DNA from: Mycolicibacterium sp. CBMA 226
GTDB taxonomy: Bacteria; Actinomycetota; Actinomycetes; Mycobacteriales; Mycobacteriaceae
Direction of reading: 5' to 3'
Length of the DNA stretch: 64,000 nt
Assembly: GCF_009729075.1 (NCBI RefSeq)
Contig: NZ_VTGY01000022.1
Span: forward strand, 62,001 to 126,000
The position numbers and the translations under genes are program-made. Below, one piece after another: positions 26,430 to 35,992 of this stretch. The notes beneath the pieces are model-generated. The model ran no database searches, was not told the DNA's origin, and worked only from the letters and a program-made list of their open reading frames with translations. Positions within the stretch are counted from its first letter, which is position 1; each line of letters starts with the position of its first letter.

Positions 26430-27287
26430 TCAGCCCGTGTGCTCCAGTAGGAATTCGCTGATGTTGTGTGCGACGGCCTCCGGCTGGTCCAGCATCGAGA
26501 GCACATACGCGCCCCTGATCTCGCGGTAGCAGGCGCCCGGGATGAGATCGGCTAGGCGGCGTCCATGGGCTGGGGGCATGACCTTGTTGTCCGGCGACCA
26601 GAGCACGAGCACGTCCCCGTGAAATGTCGCCAGGGCCTCGGTATATTTGATAAGGGCGTGCTTGTTGAACGTGCTGCGAGCGTATGTCGTCACGTCGCGG
26701 CGGACCGCCCGATCATTCAGGGTTGACTCGGTCCAGCCGATGATCAGGTCATCGGGTACCGGTGTTGCGGCCATCTGCCCGAACAGCATCGGGAGCCGGC
26801 GCAGCCAGGGCACCCGCAGTTGGCTTGCAGCGATCCAGACGCCTCCCGGGAGCCGAGCAGCCAGCGCCGCCATCTTGCCGGGAAGACCTGGTGGGAAGTT
26901 CTCGAACGCCTCGCATGGCAGGATCACCTGGCGCGCGACACGGGCATCGCGACCGCGTGCGGTGAGGAACAGTGCCCCGCCCCAATCGGTGTGGACCATG
27001 GTGACGTCGTGCAAGTCGAGTGCATCGAGGAAGTCCGCGACAATGCCCTCCAGACCAGCGAGGGTGAGATCCGCGCCCTGCCGCATCGGTACCCGGTGTG
27101 CGCCGAGCGGCAGCACCGGGCGAATGTAGCGGAATCCATCGGGCAGGAGGCCAAGCGTCGTATCCCACACTGTGTGATCCATCATCAGGCCATGCAGAAG
27201 GACGACCGGCGGCCCCGAACCGATCTCGTCGTACTCAATTGAGCCCGCGGCCGTCTCGGCCCGGGACATCACTGCGGAGTACCTCAT
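26430..27287 (-). CDS. alpha/beta-hydrolase, last gene of TetR-linked cluster
   Basis: 285 residues; GAGAGG upstream of the ATG at 27287 fixes the start. Oxyanion motif VVLLHGLMMDHTVWD, nucleophile elbow MVHTDWGGALF with Asp where esterases have Ser (as in haloalkane dehalogenases and epoxide hydrolases), late acid near LVLWSPDNKV. The terminal His is not obvious in the usual position (GAYVLSMLDQPEAV), so activity is uncertain. It probably hydrolyses a small substrate in the same pathway as the two upstream enzymes, from which it is separated by 222 bp. Confidence 0.8.
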   Translation of the reverse strand: MRYSAVMSRAETAAGSIEYDEIGSGPPVVLLHGLMMDHTVWDTTLGLLPDGFRYIRPVLPLGAHRVPMRQGADLTLAGLEGIVADFLDALDLHDVTMVHTDWGGALFLTARGRDARVARQVILPCEAFENFPPGLPGKMAALAARLPGGVWIAASQLRVPWLRRLPMLFGQMAATPVPDDLIIGWTESTLNDRAVRRDVTTYARSTFNKHALIKYTEALATFHGDVLVLWSPDNKVMPPAHGRRLADLIPGACYREIRGAYVLSMLDQPEAVAHNISEFLLEHTG

Positions 27288-27509
27288 GCGCACCTCTCCG
27301 ACAGACCGTACTACTGACCATATTTTCGCGAAATGCCCAGCGATATAGGACGTTTCGATAATCGCCATCCCGATTCGGTGCCCGACCGACGCTGGAGTCG
27401 CCGCTGCGCCTTCACCCGGCGGAGTCCGGCCACGTCAGAATTGACGGCAATCGTCGTCGTCGAATCACAACCCGTTACGGATGATCAGGTCGAACATGGG
27501 TTGCCTCTC

Positions 27510-28412
27510 TCAGTTGCCTTGCGTGTGTTGGTATTTGGGTGTTGGTGCGCCGCTTCGAGTCATCGGCGTGCTGGGTGACCCGGGCTGTGGTGTCTGTGCG
27601 CGGTGTGCGATAGCCAGGGCGAGCGCATCGGGTGCCTCGATGGGAATCCAGTGGGAGACGTCGTGGAGTGTGACCAGTTCGTATGGCGCGTCGACGTATC
27701 GGTGTGTCCCGGCGACGGGTGTTCTGGTGATCGCCACGTCGCGATCGCTCCACACGAGGGTCGTTGGCACGCTGACTTTTTCGAGGGCATGTCGAATGTT
27801 GGCGAAAGGCATGGCGCGGTACCACATGAGTGCACCGGGTAGTGCTCCGTCGTCGACGATCTCAGTGCGGAAGCGTTCGATCGCTGTTGCCGTCATGCCG
27901 AAGTGACGCAGCATCCACTGTCGCTGCATCAGCAGTTCGGGAAGGTAGGGGAGCTGAAAGAGCGCTATGTACCAGGACTTCAGAATCTGGCGCGAGGTCA
28001 GCAGGGATCGCAGGTAGGCGCGGGGGTGTGGAATGGAGACGGCGGTGAGGGTGCGCACATGCTGCGGTGAGGATGCGGCGAGGTTCCAGGCCACCACTGC
28101 GCCCCAGTCGTGGCCGACCAGGTGGACAGGCCGCCCGAGGGCGTCAATGACCGCGGCGGCGTCAGCCACCAAGTTCTTCAGCGTGTAGTCGCACCGTCGG
28201 CGTGGTCGGGCGCCGGGTGAGTAGCCGCGTTGATCGACGGCAATCGTTCGGAAACCGGCCTCGTGCAGGGGCGGTGTGACGTTTCGCCAGCATGTGCTGC
28301 GTTCGGGAAATCCGTGCAGGAGCAGGACTATGTCGGCGGCAGGCGGGCCTTCGTCCGCGACGGTGAACACCAGCCCGGCATGGTCGATCTCGCTGAGGCG
28401 GACGTCAGACAT
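27510..28412 (-). CDS. epoxide hydrolase-like alpha/beta-hydrolase
   Basis: 300 residues. HGFPERSTCWRNV oxyanion loop, DQRGYSPGARP, nucleophile elbow VGHDWGAVVAW (Asp), acid in LVWSDRDVAI and catalytic His in VSHWIPIEAPD: the complete epoxide-hydrolase set (EphA/EphB type). GGGAG six nt before the ATG; the gene overlaps the end of the FAD monooxygenase by 8 bp. Monooxygenase plus epoxide hydrolase suggests oxidation and ring or epoxide opening of a hydrophobic compound. Confidence 0.87.
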   Translation of the reverse strand: MSDVRLSEIDHAGLVFTVADEGPPAADIVLLLHGFPERSTCWRNVTPPLHEAGFRTIAVDQRGYSPGARPRRRCDYTLKNLVADAAAVIDALGRPVHLVGHDWGAVVAWNLAASSPQHVRTLTAVSIPHPRAYLRSLLTSRQILKSWYIALFQLPYLPELLMQRQWMLRHFGMTATAIERFRTEIVDDGALPGALMWYRAMPFANIRHALEKVSVPTTLVWSDRDVAITRTPVAGTHRYVDAPYELVTLHDVSHWIPIEAPDALALAIAHRAQTPQPGSPSTPMTRSGAPTPKYQHTQGN

Positions 28413-29796
28413 CGGCGGCTCCCAGTAGTGCGCGTGGATGGTCCCGGCCGGCGTCCTCGGTGCGGGGTGCGCGGTGGGGGTCGTGCAGTGTGGTGGCTTT
28501 TGTGATGCGGCGGGCGCGAAGGGAACTCGACTGCTGGCGAAGTCGCTGACCGGTCAGCGTCAGTGCGTCGCGTAGCAGTTGCCCACGGTCGCCTTGGTTG
28601 GAGTTCCACCCGTGGGCCAGACCTCTGAACAGGAGTCCGGGGTGCATGACGCGGGTCGAGGCTAGTGAATGGTCCATCATGCGCACGAAGCGCTCGACTC
28701 CGTCGCCGGTGGCCGTGAGTTCGGCGAGCATCCCTAGCAGCAGCGGCGGGATGGGCCCTGGCGCCCCCAGCATCTGGGCTAGCCAATACATGTCCATCGC
28801 GTCGCGGTCTCGCCAACGCCACCAGTCCACGAGTGGGCGGTCGCCGTGTCCTGCGAGGGCCCGCTCGATAGCCGGTGCGAGTTGTTCGGTCTGTCGCAGG
28901 GCGTCGGCGATGCCTTGGCCTGGGGTGGGGTCTTTAAAGTGTCCGGCATCGCCGACCAGCACCCAGCCGCTGCCCGCCGACATGCGGAAGTAATTCCGGC
29001 CGCGGGTCATCACGTTGTGTTTTCCGACTTGCCGTGCGCTTGGCAGCACGTCGGCCAGCTCTGGCCATCGGCAGATATCTTCGGTGAAGGTGGCGTCGCT
29101 GGTCTTTGAGGCGTCCCGCCAGGTGGCTCGGTCGTGGGTCACGGTGACCATGAACAGGCCGCTGTCGGTGGGGCTTCCGAGGTACCCTGCCGCGCCGATC
29201 CTGCCAACCCAGAGCGTGTCTCGCGGTGCGGTTGCTTCAGCGAAGTAGCGCCACTGGAAGACCCTGGGGACATCGACCGATAGGTAATCGCGTGCCCCGG
29301 CCAGGCGGGCCACCGTCGACTTGGTGCCGTCTGCGCCGATCACCAGGCCCGCGCGAAGGTCGCCGCTGGTGGTCTCAACGCCGTTCACGCGTCCGGTGGC
29401 ATTGGACGTCAGTCCGGTCACGGCCGTCGACGTGAGCACAGTCGCCCCCGCAGTGCGTGCCTGATCGACGAGGAACTCGTCGAGCATGATCCGGCGAACA
29501 TTGAGCATTGGCGCGCCGGCGGACCTGGTGATGTCACCGCTCTCGACACGCATGTCGTCGAATGCCAGCCGCATCCGGGTGATCGGGTCAGTCATGGCCG
29601 AAACCGCGTCAGCCAGCCCGAGTCGCTGCAGCACCCGCACACCGTTGGGTGCGATCGCGTGCGTCGAGGGCGTATCGCTGGGGAATTCCGCTTTGTCAAC
29701 CACGCACACGTTCAGGCCTCGGCGCGCAAGCATCAACGCAAGTGGTGAACCCGCGCACCTGGCGCCAACGATGATCACGTCGAAAAAGCTGGTCAT
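28405..29796 (-). CDS. FAD-dependent monooxygenase
   Basis: 463 residues. N-terminal dinucleotide-binding motif VIIVGARCAGSPLALMLAR, mid motif GLVIGADGTKSTVARLAG, and C-terminal VLVGDAGHFKDPTPGQGIAD: the three marks of p-hydroxybenzoate-hydroxylase-type or geranylgeranyl-reductase-like flavoproteins. The C-terminal 60 residues are basic and poorly ordered, and partly overlap the next gene. AGGAG upstream of the ATG. Substrate unknown; expected to use NAD(P)H and oxygen. Confidence 0.87.
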   Translation of the reverse strand: MTSFFDVIIVGARCAGSPLALMLARRGLNVCVVDKAEFPSDTPSTHAIAPNGVRVLQRLGLADAVSAMTDPITRMRLAFDDMRVESGDITRSAGAPMLNVRRIMLDEFLVDQARTAGATVLTSTAVTGLTSNATGRVNGVETTSGDLRAGLVIGADGTKSTVARLAGARDYLSVDVPRVFQWRYFAEATAPRDTLWVGRIGAAGYLGSPTDSGLFMVTVTHDRATWRDASKTSDATFTEDICRWPELADVLPSARQVGKHNVMTRGRNYFRMSAGSGWVLVGDAGHFKDPTPGQGIADALRQTEQLAPAIERALAGHGDRPLVDWWRWRDRDAMDMYWLAQMLGAPGPIPPLLLGMLAELTATGDGVERFVRMMDHSLASTRVMHPGLLFRGLAHGWNSNQGDRGQLLRDALTLTGQRLRQQSSSLRARRITKATTLHDPHRAPRTEDAGRDHPRALLGAADV

Positions 29797-29913
29797 GACC
29801 TGGTCTCCTACTGGGAATCGGTGGCAGATAGCCCTGGGCGTGAGTGGGCGTCACGCGTTCTCGTTGTGGCGCAACGAAGACGATTGCGAATGGACGGTAC
29901 GGCCAACGGGTAT

Positions 29914-30531
29914 TTAAAGATTCGCTCTTCGGCTGGTAAAGGCGCGCCCGAATTGCCGCTCGAGCGCGGGATACACGACCACGTAGCGAAACGGCTTGAT
30001 GAAAGCCATGTACGCGCGCCCGAACCAGCCCCGAGGTTTGACGTACACAGCCATCTGTGCGTGATAGTTGTCAGAGCCCTGGGGGACCCAGGACAGGTGC
30101 ATCACGCCGTGGACGGTCGGATTGGACAATTCTGCGGCGAATTCGTTCTGCGTGCGGTACAGCGGGACGAACGGCAAATGTTGGAAATGCACGCCGCTCG
30201 CGGTGTCGCGCAGGTCGGCCGGTACGCGATCGCGCAGGGAGTCGATGCCGGCGCCGGGGATCGGCGGCCCGGCGTCGTCGAGTGCGGCCGTTGAGATTTC
30301 ACCCAGATCAAACAGCCGCCCCAGCCGGTCACGCGCGCCCCACACAAACCGTGTCGGTAGGGAGTCCGCATGGGCTGGGTCGAAGCCTGCCGCCAGTGCA
30401 ACGACGTCGTTAAAGTCATCTTTCCCGCCCGCGACATCTGGCAGTGCCCATACGTCTTCCAGGGTGAAATCGGTAACGAGGGAATGGATTTGCCATTGGT
30501 GTGCCTGTTGCACCGCGTTGGGGATCCTCAT
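29914..30531 (-). CDS. DUF2867-like protein
   Basis: 205 residues. The pattern of an SRPBCC-like DUF2867 protein is visible: FVWGARDRLGRLFDL, then NEFAAELSNPTVHGVMHLSW, then HAQMAVYVKPRGWFGRAYMAFIKPFRY, the last being characteristic. It is divergent from the TetR gene with two palindromes between, and 117 bp upstream of the monooxygenase gene in the same direction. It is likely the first gene of the TetR-controlled set. Role: possibly ligand binding; unknown. Confidence 0.75.
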   Translation of the reverse strand: MRIPNAVQQAHQWQIHSLVTDFTLEDVWALPDVAGGKDDFNDVVALAAGFDPAHADSLPTRFVWGARDRLGRLFDLGEISTAALDDAGPPIPGAGIDSLRDRVPADLRDTASGVHFQHLPFVPLYRTQNEFAAELSNPTVHGVMHLSWVPQGSDNYHAQMAVYVKPRGWFGRAYMAFIKPFRYVVVYPALERQFGRAFTSRRANL

Positions 30532-30543
30532 GCAACACCTCCT

Positions 30544-30605
30544 TTATACGGATGCGTATAACGCTAGCGGCGAGGGCGAGCCACGTCAATACGGTGCCGT
30601 ATAAT
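30544..30605. promoter_or_regulatory. divergent promoter with two TetR-type operators
   Basis: Two inverted repeats: TTATACG-N4-CGTATAA (30544-30561) and ATACGG-TG-CCGTAT (30589-30602). The second overlaps a perfect -10 box TATAAT (30600-30605), which stands 3 nt before the ATG pair of the TetR gene, giving a leaderless or near-leaderless transcript. Binding here would repress both TetR and the DUF2867-led cluster. Confidence 0.7.
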
Positions 30606-30608
30606 GTG

Positions 30609-31169
30609 ATGATGCCGGCTAGGAAAACGCCTCCCGAAGCGTGGGTCCACGCCGCGTTCGTAGCCCTGGCCGAGGGCGGTCCTGACGCCATCCGCGTCGA
30701 AGCTCTCGCCGCCACGATGGGTGTTACCAAAGGTGGCTTCTATCGTGAATTCGCCGACCGCAACGCGCTCATTGAGCGGGTTCTGAACACCTGGGAGCAG
30801 GCCGTTGTTGATGTCGTTATCACCCAGGTAGAAGACTCTGCAGATGAGCCGCGCACCAAGCTCCGTCGTTTGTTCGACCTGGCCCGCGGGTACACCAGCG
30901 AGACCGACGCACTGTCTGTCGAACTGGCAATCCGCGACTGGGCGCGCCGCGATCGCGGCGTTGCGCAACGGCTGAGCCGGGTGGATAACCGGCGAATGGC
31001 CTATATGCGCACGCTGTTTCGACAGATCAGCGCCGACCATGACGATGCCGAAGCGCGCTGCCTTCTAATTTTCTCGCTGTTTGTGGCCAACAGTTTCATT
31101 GTCGCCGACCACGACGGCCGCACCCGCGACATGGTGATCGACGCGGCCCTGGACAAGGTGCTCGCTTAG
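30609..31169 (+). CDS. TetR-family regulator
   Basis: 186 residues from the ATG at 30609 (a second ATG follows at once). The N-terminal HTH is typical: AWVHAAFVALAEGG, IRVEALAATMGVTKGGFYREF. The C-terminal ligand-binding part includes ELAIRDWARRDRGVAQRLSRVD and FSLFVANSFIVADHDG. It lies divergently from the DUF2867/monooxygenase/hydrolase genes and next to two palindromic operators, so it is most likely their repressor, with the enzymes' substrate or product as inducer. Confidence 0.87.
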   Translation: MMPARKTPPEAWVHAAFVALAEGGPDAIRVEALAATMGVTKGGFYREFADRNALIERVLNTWEQAVVDVVITQVEDSADEPRTKLRRLFDLARGYTSETDALSVELAIRDWARRDRGVAQRLSRVDNRRMAYMRTLFRQISADHDDAEARCLLIFSLFVANSFIVADHDGRTRDMVIDAALDKVLA

Positions 31170-31357
31170 TCCTGGCGGTGGCGCTTATCTGGTCCGTGGG
31201 CGTAGGAGAATCCTTGCGAAGCAACGGCATTGAGGAAATTGCGCGGTTGTGCGACCTGCGTCGGGGCCAGCGCGCCTCCTCGGTTGAACTGGTCGTGCAG
31301 CGTAAAGGCGGGCGATTCTGGCTGCGATCGGTGCGGTGAGGCGGGGCCAACGAGCGC

Positions 31358-33412
31358 TCAGTCGGCGTTGGCGATGCAGTAGACGTCGTCCGAGCCGTCT
31401 ATGCCGCCGCTGAGCGAGACATGAATGTCGCTCGCGCTTCCGGTGCGGCTGACGCTGACCGTGACAAGAGGGTTGTTGGTGTCGCCGTTGGATCGAATCG
31501 ATTTCGCATCGAAGGAGGTCACTGTGCCGAGCAGTTGGATCGCGGCCGCCGGCATGTTGTTGCATTGCAGGCGGTATTTGGACTCGACGTCGTCAGGGTT
31601 GACGGGTTTGCCCACGACGCGGGAGAGGTACCGCAGCACAACGTATTCGGCGTCATTGGCCGTTAGGTCGTTAACGGTGCCGATCGGCTGCACGTAGGGG
31701 CAGGCGTAGCCAGACCGAATCTCGCTGCGGCGCGCGGAGACCTGGGTGGTGTTGTCGTTCCAGAGCACTGCGAACTGGCCGTCGACGCCCGGGCGGGTGA
31801 CCGCATGGAGGATCGGGCCCGGGTCTGTGTACATACGTTTGGCGGTGTCGGGGGCGATGGTCCAGCATTTGGCCACGATGTTGTTGGTGCTCAGTGAGAC
31901 GAGGTCGTGGACCCAGGCTTGCAGTGCGGCGGCCGCTTGCGGTTGGCCGGGAACCTCGCCGACCACCGGTACCGGGGCTGGGGCGACCCGCTCGGAGTCG
32001 TCGATGAGGATCGTGTCGCCGGTCACGATCATGCTGAGCCAGCGATTCTCGGTTTCGGTCTGGCCGTCTTTCTTGAAGTATTTGAGTTGCACGGTAACGC
32101 TTTTGGCGTCTCGGGGCTGCACCGATATGAGTTTTACGACCTGGATCGTGGCCCAGAAGCCGTCGTAGCTTTGGCGGCCCACGCGGTTCTGGTAGTTGGT
32201 GTCGAGCTTGCTCCACGCATCAGCGGTGTTCGTGGGGAGCGCGTCGTAGTAGGCGGTGACGAGTTCTTTCATCGAGTCGAAGGTCAGTGCCGGTGCCTGA
32301 CTGGTCCCGCCGGCGGTTCGCTCCATGAAGTGGGCTTTCGGGAACAACACCAGTGCCAGTGCGATGACTGCGGCAACCACGACGCCGGCGACGACGAGTG
32401 GGCCTACGCCTCGCCGTGCTCGCGGCGATGGGTCGACTGCCGGGGCTCGGTTGGCTGGTCGGTCGTCGGGTGCGGCGGGCAATGCGGCGGTCGGCGGTTT
32501 CGGTTGTGCTGCGCCGGCGACGGTTTGGGCGGGGTCCGCCTGCTTGGTCTTGGCCGACGTGTGGCTCTTGGCACCCGCGGCAGCGAATGCGGCTGCGAAC
32601 TGCGTGCAGCTCTCGAAGCGTGCGGTGGGAGTGTTGGCCAGAGCAACGGCGAACACCGGGTCAAGTGGCGCGAGTGCTGCATTGTGGCTGGATATTGCCG
32701 GCAGTGCGGCGTCGCGGTTGAGCTTGTGGCTGATTACCACCGCGGGGTTGGAGTTTTGGAACGGCACTACGGCGGTTAGCAGTTGGTAGGCGGTTGCGGC
32801 CAGAGCGTATTGGTCGGCGCGGCCGTCGAGAGGTTCGCCCATGAGTTGTTCGGGCGCAGCGTAATTCACTGTTCCGAGGACCATGTTGGTGGCGGTGAGC
32901 CCGTGGGCGTCTCCCAGCTGGCGGGCAATACCGAAGTCCGCCAGCAGGATGCGGCTCTCTCCGGCGGCGGTGGGCGCGAGAAGAATGTTGGCTGGTTTGA
33001 CGTCGCGATGCAACAGGCCGCGCTGGTGGGCGTAGTCCAGTGCCTCGGCGACAGCTTTGACGATCGTGTTGACCAGGTCGATCGGCATGCCGGCTGGATA
33101 ACGCTGCCGCAGCAGTTTCTCGCAATCGGTGCCGTCGATGTAGTCCATCGCTATCCACAACTGGCCGTAGTGCTCGCCTCGATCGTGGACGCCCACGATG
33201 TTTTGGTGGTACAGGTCAGCTGCTAGGTCCGCTTCACGATTGAACCTGGACCGGTAGGCACTGTCGGTGGCGGCGGCAGCAGGAAGAACTTTGACGGCAT
33301 ATAGACGCGGTAGTCGGGGGTGGCGCGCTAAGTAGACCTCACCCATTCCTCCCGCGCCCAGCAGTCGCTGAATCCGGTACCCGGCGAACACTTCGCCGCT
33401 GGTGAGAGGCAT
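31358..33412 (-). CDS. membrane Ser/Thr protein kinase (PknF/PknH-like)
   Basis: 684 residues. The kinase domain covers about 12-270: glycine loop LLGAGGMGEVYLAR, Lys41 in LYAVKVL, catalytic HRDVKPANIL, DFGIARQ, APEQL. A Pro/Ala linker leads to one membrane helix near 335-358 (GPLVVAGVVVAAVIALAL). The extracellular 320 residues contain two repeated-looking NTF2-like or PknF/J-type sensor regions (SMKELVTAYYDAL..., then YVVLRYLSRVVG) with paired Cys. All catalytic residues are present. A small secreted-protein gene sits upstream on the same strand. Confidence 0.9.
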   Translation of the reverse strand: MPLTSGEVFAGYRIQRLLGAGGMGEVYLARHPRLPRLYAVKVLPAAAATDSAYRSRFNREADLAADLYHQNIVGVHDRGEHYGQLWIAMDYIDGTDCEKLLRQRYPAGMPIDLVNTIVKAVAEALDYAHQRGLLHRDVKPANILLAPTAAGESRILLADFGIARQLGDAHGLTATNMVLGTVNYAAPEQLMGEPLDGRADQYALAATAYQLLTAVVPFQNSNPAVVISHKLNRDAALPAISSHNAALAPLDPVFAVALANTPTARFESCTQFAAAFAAAGAKSHTSAKTKQADPAQTVAGAAQPKPPTAALPAAPDDRPANRAPAVDPSPRARRGVGPLVVAGVVVAAVIALALVLFPKAHFMERTAGGTSQAPALTFDSMKELVTAYYDALPTNTADAWSKLDTNYQNRVGRQSYDGFWATIQVVKLISVQPRDAKSVTVQLKYFKKDGQTETENRWLSMIVTGDTILIDDSERVAPAPVPVVGEVPGQPQAAAALQAWVHDLVSLSTNNIVAKCWTIAPDTAKRMYTDPGPILHAVTRPGVDGQFAVLWNDNTTQVSARRSEIRSGYACPYVQPIGTVNDLTANDAEYVVLRYLSRVVGKPVNPDDVESKYRLQCNNMPAAAIQLLGTVTSFDAKSIRSNGDTNNPLVTVSVSRTGSASDIHVSLSGGIDGSDDVYCIANAD

Positions 33413-33471
33413 GCGGGCAGCGTACCGAGCACGACATGTGCTGGTGGTGCTATGCCTGCAAACGCTGGCGC

Positions 33472-33879
33472 CTAGCCGCCCAGTGGGTAGGTGTGGGCCT
33501 CGCCGGTGTTCAGGCTGGTGATGGTTGCGCTGGTGAATCGATGATCTGGCGCCGCCGCGCCGTCAAGGCTGATTGCCACGGGGGTGTATATCGGTGTCCC
33601 TGTAGCGCAGTTCGGTTCGCAGACCACCAGAAACTGTGTGCCGCGGCCTGATGCGCGAACGGCGTCCCAACTGCTCCAGGTTATTTTGTCGACGCGCAGG
33701 GTGTTGTCGCAGATGATCGCGAGTTGCATCGGCCGGATTTGTGGGCCGGAGGAACAGCTGTTGACGGTCGGCGACGGTTGGCCGTGGGCTATCGGCGTTG
33801 CGGCAGCCATGGCGGTCAGCGCACTGAGGGCGGTGAATGTCGTTGCGGCTGTCCGCCGCGAACTGTGGTGGACGACCAC
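33472..33879 (-). CDS. small secreted protein upstream of the kinase gene
   Basis: 135 residues from a GTG preceded by GGAAGGG. Signal peptide about 1-33 (TTFTALSALTAMAAATPIAHG). The mature domain has three Cys (NSCSSGP, AIICDNTLR, VVCEPNC) and strands such as ITWSSWDAVRASGRGTQF. The layout is that of exported mycobacterial proteins found near Ser/Thr kinases; it could be a ligand or partner of the sensor domain. Function unknown. Confidence 0.75.
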   Translation of the reverse strand: MVVHHSSRRTAATTFTALSALTAMAAATPIAHGQPSPTVNSCSSGPQIRPMQLAIICDNTLRVDKITWSSWDAVRASGRGTQFLVVCEPNCATGTPIYTPVAISLDGAAAPDHRFTSATITSLNTGEAHTYPLGG

Positions 33880-34113
33880 GGTTCATCCCTTCCCGTGGGC
33901 CAGATCGGTGCGCTGATCCTATCGACCGCTGACCGGGCGTGGCCGAGATTCGGTGGTGAAGGGCACCGCTCACACCACCAGCATGTGAACGACCGAATCT
34001 TGCTCACCAGCGGCAGATGGACGGTTGATTGAGGCCACCACGAGGCGGGTTAGTTGGCACGCAATCAGCGGTCGGGATCGGGATGACTGAACCTCACCCC
34101 GATATCCGCCAGC

Positions 34114-35136
34114 TTGGCGAGGTGGCTGCGAACCTGGCGCCCCGGTGTTCAGTCACTGAGCTTCGCTCCGGCCGAGACCAGCATTGCCCCACCGACCACC
34201 CTCGTTTCGGACATCGGTTACTACCGCGTGCTGTTGATGTTCACAAACGCAGATGACCCGAGTTACCTCGTGATCGGCGGATACATCGACGTCGTCATCG
34301 TGCGGCCTAACGATCCCGACCTCGACGACGCGTTGAGCTTGTCGCTGAACATGATTGACTACCCCGAGCAGGGCCAGGCATACGCCGACTTTGTGGCCGA
34401 TAGCGATGCACTCAAACGTACGTTGGCGCACGCTCTCGCCGACCCGGCTCCGGACCTGATGTTCCTCGTCCTCAACGTCTTCATAGACCCATGTTTCCGG
34501 CATCCCGACTTCGGCCTTCTTCTGATTGGCTCGCTATACGCGTTCGGATGTCAACTCGCAGAGGCGAATGGGCTCAAGGCGCCCGTATTTGTCGGACGCA
34601 TCGGTTCCGATACACCCGACGCGGTTGTCAAGCATTGGGCCACGCGTATGGATGCCACCGTGACTGACGACGGTCTGATGGTGTTGCCTGACAACGCCAG
34701 TTTGCCGCGGCTCGAACACATCGTCGCGAAAAGTGACCGCGCTGGGTACATCAAGGTCGACGCCGCAGACTTGCGTGCTCGCCTTGACGCCGAAGACGAG
34801 ACGCTCACTCCTATGACCGACGGCCGCTATGCGGCTGGCGACTCATTAGAGGAAACCGAGCTGGCGCTCACCACGATTCAGGCTGCTGCGGCCGGTCGCG
34901 TCGCGCTTGATGCTGGCAACTACGACGAGGGTGTAGTGACCGAAGTTGTTGCGGCCGTGCGATTCGGGTGTACGAGCGACAGCGAGGATGGACCCGGCGA
35001 GCTGTTCGCGCGAGCCGCTGACTATCTCATCGACAATCCCGATGTGTCCGTCGTATCGACCAGTTGGCGCGAGGGTGAGTGCTCAGAACACGGGCTTCAT
35101 TTCACGCTCGAACTCATCGTTCGCCCCAATGAATAG
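34114..35136 (+). CDS. hypothetical cytoplasmic protein
   Basis: 340 residues from a GTG; ATG codons further in (34237, MFTNADD) are alternatives. Acidic alpha/beta protein with no signal peptide: DDPSYLVIGGYIDVVIVRP, FLVLNVFIDPCFRHPDFG, and a last domain with repeated acidic helices (AGDSLEETELALTTIQAAAA) ending CSEHGLHFTLELIVRPNE. No family recognised. Confidence 0.65.
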   Translation: MARWLRTWRPGVQSLSFAPAETSIAPPTTLVSDIGYYRVLLMFTNADDPSYLVIGGYIDVVIVRPNDPDLDDALSLSLNMIDYPEQGQAYADFVADSDALKRTLAHALADPAPDLMFLVLNVFIDPCFRHPDFGLLLIGSLYAFGCQLAEANGLKAPVFVGRIGSDTPDAVVKHWATRMDATVTDDGLMVLPDNASLPRLEHIVAKSDRAGYIKVDAADLRARLDAEDETLTPMTDGRYAAGDSLEETELALTTIQAAAAGRVALDAGNYDEGVVTEVVAAVRFGCTSDSEDGPGELFARAADYLIDNPDVSVVSTSWREGECSEHGLHFTLELIVRPNE

Positions 35137-35237
35137 CTATTGGTCTTCCACCAGTTTCGAACCCCGCGTGGTCATGGCAGGGGAAGCTGGCACGCTGATG
35201 TCGCGCATTGAAGTTGAAGACCGCGTTCAGTTCGGCG

Positions 35238-35921
35238 TCACCCTCGCCCGCTGGCCAAGCTGAAGATCACTTGCTCAACCTGGACCGGCGTCCGCGCGAA
35301 CCGATCGCCCCACCTGGTTAGCACGTCGAGATAGCGCCGATATTCATGGGTGCGACTGATATCGAGAGTCACGCCGGCGTGATCGTCGAGCCAATCGTGC
35401 ACCTGCTTGTCCAGGATCGGGGCCGCGCGGGCGTCATCCGGACTGTCCAACGCAGAAGCGAAATAGAGCCACTTCGTGAAGAACGCGCTCGCAAGGTACT
35501 TAAGGCGGCCGGCATTGGCCATGAACCGGAAACCTTCGACGGCACCCTTGGCGCGTACCACCTCAACAGCGTCGCTCAAGAGTCCGGGGACATCGCCACG
35601 CACCGACGCTGTGTGGGCGCCCTGCTTGACGCCGGTGAGGACCCACCGCACGCGCACCGGGCCGTATCCGCGATCGCCATAGCCCCACACCATGGCACCG
35701 ACAAACGCTGAGAGAATGCGACCCTCGTCAAGCTCGTCTAGCACCCTCTGGCGAATCAACCCGCGATCGACCCTGGCTGGTAGGTCGTCCAGCATCCGCT
35801 GCACTTCGGGAAGATCATGCATCTCGGTGCGCCACCCGGCCGGTTCCCACACGAACGCTCGTTGCGGGCGCGGCGGTTCGGTTAGCGCGGTGGCGAGGAG
35901 CGGCGGCACGGGCTCGGGCAT
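35238..35921 (-). CDS. 8-oxoguanine DNA glycosylase OGG-fold protein
   Basis: 227 residues. The segment FRFMANAGRLKYLASAFFTKWLYFAS (quoted in parts: AGRLKYLASAFFTKW at about 135-150) matches the helix-hairpin-helix region of the OGG-fold proteins found in actinobacteria, and ILSAFVGAMVWGYGDRGYGP precedes it. The usual catalytic Lys/Asp pair cannot be verified by eye, so glycosylase activity is not claimed. It stands between unrelated genes on a mobile element, as in many defence or repair loci. Confidence 0.65.
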   Translation of the reverse strand: MPEPVPPLLATALTEPPRPQRAFVWEPAGWRTEMHDLPEVQRMLDDLPARVDRGLIRQRVLDELDEGRILSAFVGAMVWGYGDRGYGPVRVRWVLTGVKQGAHTASVRGDVPGLLSDAVEVVRAKGAVEGFRFMANAGRLKYLASAFFTKWLYFASALDSPDDARAAPILDKQVHDWLDDHAGVTLDISRTHEYRRYLDVLTRWGDRFARTPVQVEQVIFSLASGRG

Positions 35922-35992
35922 TGACTCTCAATCCACTCGGCGCATGAACGGTGTTACTGAGTCAAGCGGCTGGCGGCCGCGGCCGCTACGGA

